64,000 nucleotides of DNA from Gamarada debralockiae (Eukaryota > Ascomycota > Leotiomycetes > Helotiales > Hyphodiscaceae). Under the pieces are notes generated by a model that worked only from the letters and a program-made list of their open reading frames with translations, was not told where the DNA came from and searched no databases. A program made the translations under genes and the position numbers. Below, piece by piece: positions 58,301-64,000 of this stretch (position 1 is its first letter; every line of letters begins with the position of its first letter). The stretch is taken from assembly GCA_002803225.1 (NCBI GenBank), contig NXFV01000185.1, positions 1 through 64,000 on the forward strand, written 5' to 3'.

Positions 58301-59755
58301 AGCCTTTCCTTTCCTCTGTAATGATTTCAGAATGTCTCTCCTTGCTAGGCAGTGCAATATGAGCCATCGTACGGAGGTACTTACGATGTACCTGTGCGTA
58401 AGGACCTCCGTAGCTTTCATGTGTATGATAAGACCCCCAAACCTCGCAAGCTTTCCTCATTCACCGTAAGATCAGATCATGTCTTCGCAAGCTTTCCTTT
58501 TCGGGGATTGAGAGGCAAAGTACATGCTCTCGAGTCTCATCAGACGACGTGGATGACCAGAATCGTCCCGGGTGGAAAGTCTATGGGATTCGACGATACT
58601 GGGTTGAAGGAACAAATACCATTCTTCTATTTCATAACCATTGCAGGATTGGGGAGACGGATCAGAACTGCGATGCCATCTACTGCCCGAGTGTCTATCA
58701 GACGAGCTAAAAGCTACGACATCTATTCTCAATCACCAACACTGCAAGAGCGGCTTCTACAGACATGTTATTCGACGACTACGTCAACGGTTCGGACCGG
58801 ACATTTGACGGGCTTCATACTAACACCTAAACTTCAAGTAACCTACCATCTCTCTCTCCTCTCGTATTCTCTCCCGCAGTTCCTCATCTCAACGCCCTCT
58901 CATAGTCCTGTATAACTCGGGTTCCTCCTCCACTTGGTTCACGTCTGTGAGACGGACCAGAAACGCGGCGCTCTGGAATTTCAGATACCAATGCTCATTT
59001 CCTTCCAGTCACTCTCGAGGATGCTTTAAGAGTAATCTTACGAACGCAATGACTTCACAATGATTGAGATACTATCCAAATGGAAGGCTTCATCCAGCGT
59101 ACGCTCTTCCTCTTCAATCGCCAGAGCGTCTCAAGAGATTGATATGGCATTCTACTTTCTGTGGGCTACCGCGCTCACCGCCTATATTCTCACTCGCCCT
59201 TCAAACCATATTCCTCTTCTGCATTACCTCGGTCATTATAATCCTTCTCACTCACGTCCCAGATCAATTTCCTCTTCAAATTTCCTCATCAAAATCCCTC
59301 CATGTCTTCGAACACCTCCTCCACTTTCATACGTCACCTTCACACCATACTAATCTTCAAGCGTTTGGATCTTTCCTTCAGACCCATTCTAGTCCAAAAA
59401 CATCAATCACAAGGTTCATTTTCAAGAGTGGAATATGGTAGAAGACATTTATTGCAAAAAAACACAGTCTATGCAAACGATCTTTATCCCAGAACCCACT
59501 CCACTCCACTCAATCGTCGCGAGATAAAAGACCACCTAGCATTACACATCTCAGGAAATTCATCATAAGCAAGAAAATTTCTCGATGCCAGCGCCAACTC
59601 CGCCACAATGCGGTCGGTGGGAGGCAGAAGACATCATGCCGAAAAGTGGAGGGACACATGAAGATGAGGAGCCGCCGCAATGCAGAATAGGAAAGGATCA
59701 CAGAGAGAGAGATGAAGCTTCCATTACTTCGTACGCCATGTCGCATTTTTGGGGT
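55400..59755. other. 4.4-kb intergenic stretch with hairpin and direct repeats
   Basis: The first 900 bp upstream of the RRM gene are CT-rich on its sense strand and contain splice-like sites; they probably form a long 5' leader. From 56.3 to 59.7 kb no gene is supported. Notable is the 58280-58500 segment: two near-identical about 33-bp direct repeats flank a 16-bp-stem hairpin, with a third partial copy after them. Confidence 0.4.
58280..58500. repeat. Direct repeats flanking a hairpin
   Basis: Copy A (58280-58314) and copy B (58427-58459) share GATAAGAC, then AAACCTCGCAAGC and TTTCCT with small gaps. A third partial copy (TCGCAAGCTTTCCTTTT) lies at 58484-58500. Between A and B, 58370-58385 and 58397-58412 are inverted repeats (TACGGAGGT...ACCTCCGTA) with one mismatch and an 11-nt loop. 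Confidence 0.75.
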
Positions 59756-61994
59756 TTATGACCAGACGTCCTCCTGTGATAAGAAGACAGGTTAGCATTT
59801 GTTGAATACGAAATCGAACGAGGGTTTGGGGGAGAGGATGGTGGTAGATTTGCTTGGCTGGAGATGGGACGTAAGGTCTTACCTGGTACTGGTTTGCTGA
59901 ACGCATACTCTTCACAATCTCCTCCGCCTTGGACTCGGGTATACCACGTTGCTCAGCGATGATCTTCACCAAGACATTGTTGACTTCACGAGCCATGTTC
60001 GCAGCATCACCACAGACGTAGAAGTATGCCTTTTGTTGCAAAAGTTCGTTGACCTCCTTTGCTTGTTCTTGCAATCGGTGCTGGACGTAAACCTTGTTGG
60101 GACCTTCTCGGGAGAAGGCGGTGACCAATGAGAACTTGTCTCCTAGAGCCTCTTTGTATTCCTGATTATCTGTTAGCAATGAAAATTGTCAATAGGAAGG
60201 ACTATATCTGACCTCCCACTCGGACTTGTACAAGAAATCCTCAGTCTGCTTTCTGCAACCAAAGAAGAGTATGGTCTTGCCAACATTCTCTCCAGCCTTC
60301 GCCTGTGCAGCTCTCTCTTGGACGAATCCGCGGAATGGCGCAACACCCGTACCAGGACCAACCATGATGATGGGCTTTGAAGGGTCTGAGGGGAGCTTGA
60401 AGTTTGAATGTCTGACGTGAACCGGAACGTGGACGCCATCATATTTGTTTCGTGGTCCGGTAATCTCGTATGTCAGGCCATAAGGATCAGGGCTGGGGTC
60501 GCCATGTTGCTTCTGCTTCAACGCCAACAAGTAATTCGTGGTAACACCCTTGAGAGCATCTGTTCGGCCGGGGATATGCAATGATTCGACAACGGCGGTA
60601 ATTGAGATCCTGTTCTTTTGGACGAGTGACGAGGAGGAGATAGAGTAGTATCGGGGCTGGACTTTGTTGAGACCTTCAATGAAAGCTGAAAATGGGATGG
60701 CGGTCCACTTTTCTTGACCACACACTTCCTCCAATGCTTGTGCAATATTGAAGTACTTGTTGCTGATCTTCTCATGGAAATAGTCCTTATCGCTTCCAAG
60801 CTTGGCCATTTCTGCCTTTGCTTCCTCAGTTGGTGCAAAAGGAGCCAGAGTCGCCACGAATTGACGAGACACAGGCGCACAGATTTCCATATGGTATCGT
60901 ACAATCGCATCGTATGTAGTGGGTGTAGGGAAAGGAACCTTTGCGGTGGGATCTAAGGCCTTGACGCTGATGACACTGTCTCGCTTCGAAATGAGTCCAG
61001 TAATGTTGAGGAATCGGTCAACCTCCTTCCCGGCATTTGTTGGCCACACCGCAATGTGATCACCCGTCTGGTAGCTAAGGTTTGATCCGCTGATATCTAC
61101 CTCCATGTGCAAACAATTTCTGTCCTTGACCGTGAAGATTTCTCTGGACTCTGCGATAGGGGCGATGTATGGATTGTGCGCGTTGTATGGTCCCTTGGAC
61201 GTTCCCTCCAAATGCATCTTGTTTGGTTCACCAAGATAGACCTCTGGCGACTCCTTTGTCAAACCCTCTCTGTCTGTGATGCCGAAAACGGGCTCGTAGA
61301 CTGCCTCACGCTCTTCCAGGCCCATCTTCTCTGACAAGGCAGTCCACATGGGATCCTTCCAGGCCAAGAAATCTTCTTCCATTGTGCCCGCTCCATCATC
61401 TCCTTCACCTGCCTCACCGATTCTTGTCGCTCCCAGCTTCTCCAACGCCTTGGTGACATTTCGAACCATGGAGTTGTAGTGCTCGTAGGTGTTGTTACCT
61501 AGACCGAACGCAACGAACTTCAGGTTCCCAAGCGGCGGGTCAGCAGCGTTCGAGAAGGCCACATCTTCGCCAGTGATGAATTCGTAAAAGTCAACGGCAT
61601 TATCCGTTGGTTCACCCTCACCATACGTAGCAAGGACGAAAATGGCAATCTTGTCTTCTGGAAAGGTGTCCAGATTTTCAAAATCGTAGTCCTCCAAGTC
61701 TGCAACCATTGTCTCCAAACCAAATCGACTCTTCCCTTCCTTCGCCAATCTGGAGGCGTAATCCTCCGCCGTACCCGTCTGCGAGCCATAGAAGACCACA
61801 CAGTTCTTGTTCGACTCCTCCATCTTCTCAATGATATTCCGCGTCTTTGCCGGCTTGTTGCCATTGGCAGCTGCGTAGGAGGTAGCGTAAGGGTCATTTG
61901 CCTTTCCCCAATATGTGCCCTTTGTGAAATATGCCAGCGTGCCTAGCAGCAATACTGCCAGGACGATGAGGTCCAGCGTATCTAATTGCGCCAT
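59756..61994 (-). CDS. NADPH-cytochrome P450 reductase
   Basis: Exons 61994-60213, 60161-59883 and 59773-59756, 692 aa. An N-terminal ER anchor (about 7-23, LDLIVLAVLLLGTLAYF) is followed by the FMN domain (YGSQTGTAEDYA at 69-80, VLATYGEGEPTDNA, FGLGNNTYEHYN). The connecting and FAD domain contains R448-YYSISSSS, and the NADP domain contains GPGTGVAPFRGFVQER (546-561), FFGCRKQTEDFLY, AYFYVCGDAANMAREV. The last exon is only 18 nt and gives the conserved end EDVWS. The enzyme passes electrons from NADPH through FAD and FMN to P450s, including CYP51 and CYP61 in ergosterol synthesis. Length equals the yeast NCP1 norm. Introns are 51 and 109 nt. Confidence 0.97.
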
Positions 61995-63254
61995 GATGAA
62001 AAGTTGCGTATCGGGAGATAGGAGCGAGAACGGGGTTGCGCACGCAGTCGCTCAAATGAATGAGGGAACGGATTAGGCTGCAATGGGTACGCGAAGTTGT
62101 GTGAATGATGTCGAAGGGTTCGAGATGTTGGATCTCCTAATAAGGTTGTTCCTGTGAGAAATGTGTTCAGGTCTTGCTGCTGACCGTCAGCTGTCCTTTT
62201 CGCACTCGCAAAGAGATACGATTAACGGGCCGGGTGTAAGAGTGGAAAGCTACTCACGAGTTACTGCCTAGAGAGCACAAGGAACAAAGATTTAAATATT
62301 CATTAATTGAGAACGCCGTGAAGGTTTGCCAAGGCTTCTTTATTTTCTACGGGCCTCGATATCGGCACAGTAGTCGGCAACGCGGTCGGGGCCTTTCCGC
62401 ATCATTTTCCATCATCCATTGATTCTACAGCACCCCATTCCGCAGCCTGCCTTGCTGGGCGGTTCCGACTCCACGTCTGCGCACCTCAACTTAGATCTTA
62501 CCTAAGGCGTCTTACACAGTTCGATTGCACCCATATACGTACATTGCCTCCGGCAAAATCACGAGAGCTGTTGAGTTTAGGAAAGAACAGGAAGCGGCGA
62601 ACGTTCGGAATCCGCCCTCGATCGCGGCGGCAAGGGGGAATGCTGACATGTGAAAAGCGGTTGGTTTTATTTGGAGATGGACTTTGGGTAGGAAACATCT
62701 GCCAGTTTATTTTGAGCCACTGAAAAGTTGTTTGGATCACCCTATCTCTCACTACGAGTATTCGGCGGAAGAACCGAAGAGCCAAACAGCCCAGGACAAC
62801 CTCGAGTTACGTTCTGGCGAAAAGGCCCCTTTACCACACCTCCTTTCCAAGGGACCTTCAGCTCGTACCTTACATATTGCTCTTTAAGAAGATGATGTCT
62901 AAAAGTTGGAGCGAAAGGGAGGACGTACACGAAAATCCAGCAGTGGAATAGACTCGTCTCTCCCTCGAATCATTCTCAAACGCCTTCCTATACGTGAAAT
63001 GTGATATGAATTGCTTGTGCCTATTCAAGCTTCTCTGTGACTGGGATCACAAAGCTGGGACTGTCTATTGGCTGTTGCTCATACCGACGATGATTTATCC
63101 CTCTAGACGGTGAGAGAGACTGGACAACAATCTTGGGAAGTTCTTCTATTCTAAATCCCAATCCGCCAGATCTACTTCCATGTCACAGGAGCCACAACAT
63201 GGACTTCTATCAACCTCCTTGACACTAAATTTGCAAAACTCGAGGCACGTGACG
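61995..63254. promoter_or_regulatory. 1.26-kb divergent promoter, CPR / MOR2-PAG1-like
   Basis: Lies between the starts of two head-to-head genes. The part near 62000-62280 is likely the CPR 5'UTR and core promoter. No open frame with a motif. Confidence 0.4.
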
Positions 63255-64000
63255 ATGGGTGAGTTCAACCCGTGTTTTAAATCTCCAACCACAGGGCACT
63301 TTGAGCCTCCTTTTACATCGCACATCCTTGCTAACAGTGTCTCGAGCCTCTCCAGATCGCCCGAGCGAACGATTGGCGGGCTCCTTCTCACCAATCGACA
63401 TAGATGTTTGGAATGCGACGGTGAAACCTTTTACGACGAATTCTCGATCCGACTCCCCCTCCACCCAGATTTCACCAGCGGGCTTCCCAGGCCGAATAAC
63501 AACTTCGTCCGACCTACAACTACAGCCCTCCAGCTTATCTCCCCTTCTACATTCAAAATCCCACCATCGACAAACGAGCATCGTTAATGGCATACAACAT
63601 TCAAGAAATGGGAGCTACGCCAGTTCAAACAGCCCGCTGAGCCCTCAGATCATAGCAGCAGCTGGTGGGGAGAAGCCTGATGCATCCAATATGGGCGATC
63701 CAGCGTTTGCATCCGCCATGTCGATGTCCAGTATGACCAGTGGTGCATCTTTCAGTTCGAACACAACCCTAGTCCCCGATAGAGGGTCTACTGCCACGGA
63801 CGGTACTTCGAATACACAAAAGAGGGTGGAGCGAATGCACAGTGGTAGGAGTCGCAGAGATCATGGGCACCATCACTCCCATTCGAGGCACCATCATAAG
63901 GGGGAGCTCAAGACCGTGGGAGAGTATGCTCTACATGTGCTGTTTACATCAGTCAGTTCATTCAACATGTGCCTTCACAGACGTCCTAATAACGCCATTG
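63255..64000 (+). CDS. Cell morphogenesis protein MOR2/PAG1/TAO3, 5' end only
   Basis: Partial; runs off the window. Best model: a 4-nt coding first exon (63255-63258, ATG G), intron 63259-63355 (GTGAGT, TTGCTAAC branch, CCAG), exon 63356-63951, and a GTCAGT donor at 63952 whose acceptor lies beyond 64000. The product starts MDRPSERLAGSFSPIDIDVW, continues Ser-rich (SRSDSPSTQISPAGFPGRI), then a His/Arg-rich stretch (RDHGHHHSHSRHHHK), and reaches LKTVGEYALHVLFTS, which matches the entry into the conserved domain of MOR2/PAG1/Tao3 scaffolds of the NDR/Orb6 kinase (RAM/MOR) polarity network. ATG 63180 in the same frame is an alternative start. Identity rests on about 15 conserved residues. Confidence 0.6.

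Noticed and set aside
58107..58915. Several 85-187 codon ORFs on both strands around the hairpin region
   Set aside because: They run through the direct repeats and hairpin in different frames, have no motifs, and look like chance frames.
63295..63351. Acceptors at 63294 and 63337 for the MOR2/PAG1-like first intron
   Set aside because: 63294 gives the wrong phase; 63337 places the TGCTAAC branch site against the acceptor. The acceptor at 63355 has right phase and spacing.

Overview
The window is nuclear DNA of a filamentous ascomycete (Pezizomycotina). The genes carry short introns, mostly 45-110 nt, with GTRNGT donors, CTAAC-type branch points and YAG acceptors. A HET-domain gene, a large Zn2Cys6 regulator and RIP-like decayed repeats also point to a filamentous ascomycete. 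The protein set would suit Leotiomycetes, but that placement is inference. No tRNA, rRNA or CRISPR was recognised.

Left part (1-10.6 kb) is accessory. It holds a decayed repeat with CAA-to-TAA type stops, a 217-bp solo LTR with inverted termini, an intact HET-domain gene (3404-6198), and on the opposite strand a decayed unnamed gene (about 6850-7745). The rest up to 10.6 kb has no gene I can support, apart from a doubtful relic near 8.2-8.8 kb.

10.6-23.9 kb carries a type II membrane glycosyltransferase-like protein, two small unidentified ORFs, and a divergent pair of a NECAP-type coat accessory protein and eIF2B alpha. An unidentified 364-aa protein follows, then a 608-aa Zn2Cys6 factor. 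The third zinc-cluster cysteine of that factor is encoded by an 8-nt microexon, followed by a 1.17-kb intron.

23.9-35.2 kb is an 11.3-kb stretch with no convincing gene, holding microsatellites and one AT-rich block. It is unusually long beside the dense right half.

35.2-55.4 kb is a dense housekeeping block: peroxisomal-type Lon protease (10 exons), MATE transporter, DUF202 membrane protein, a decayed GMC oxidoreductase fragment, a PflA-like radical SAM protein, MLH1, proteasome subunit RPN1, RIO2 kinase, and a two-RRM RNA-binding protein. Several are head to head over 300-500 bp: radical SAM/MLH1, RPN1/RIO2 and MATE/DUF202. Two genes (Lon, RPN1) use GC-AG introns.

55.4-64 kb holds a 4.4-kb non-coding stretch with a strong hairpin between direct repeats, NADPH-cytochrome P450 reductase, and the 5' end of a probable MOR2/PAG1 cell-morphogenesis gene that runs off the window.

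The genes do not form one pathway or a biosynthetic cluster. They cover protein quality control (Lon, RPN1), ribosome and translation (RIO2, eIF2B alpha), DNA repair (MLH1), endocytic coats (NECAP), export (MATE), P450 electron supply (CPR) and polarity (MOR2/PAG1). Exon-intron models were built by eye from splice signals, frame continuity and family knowledge; no alignment was run.
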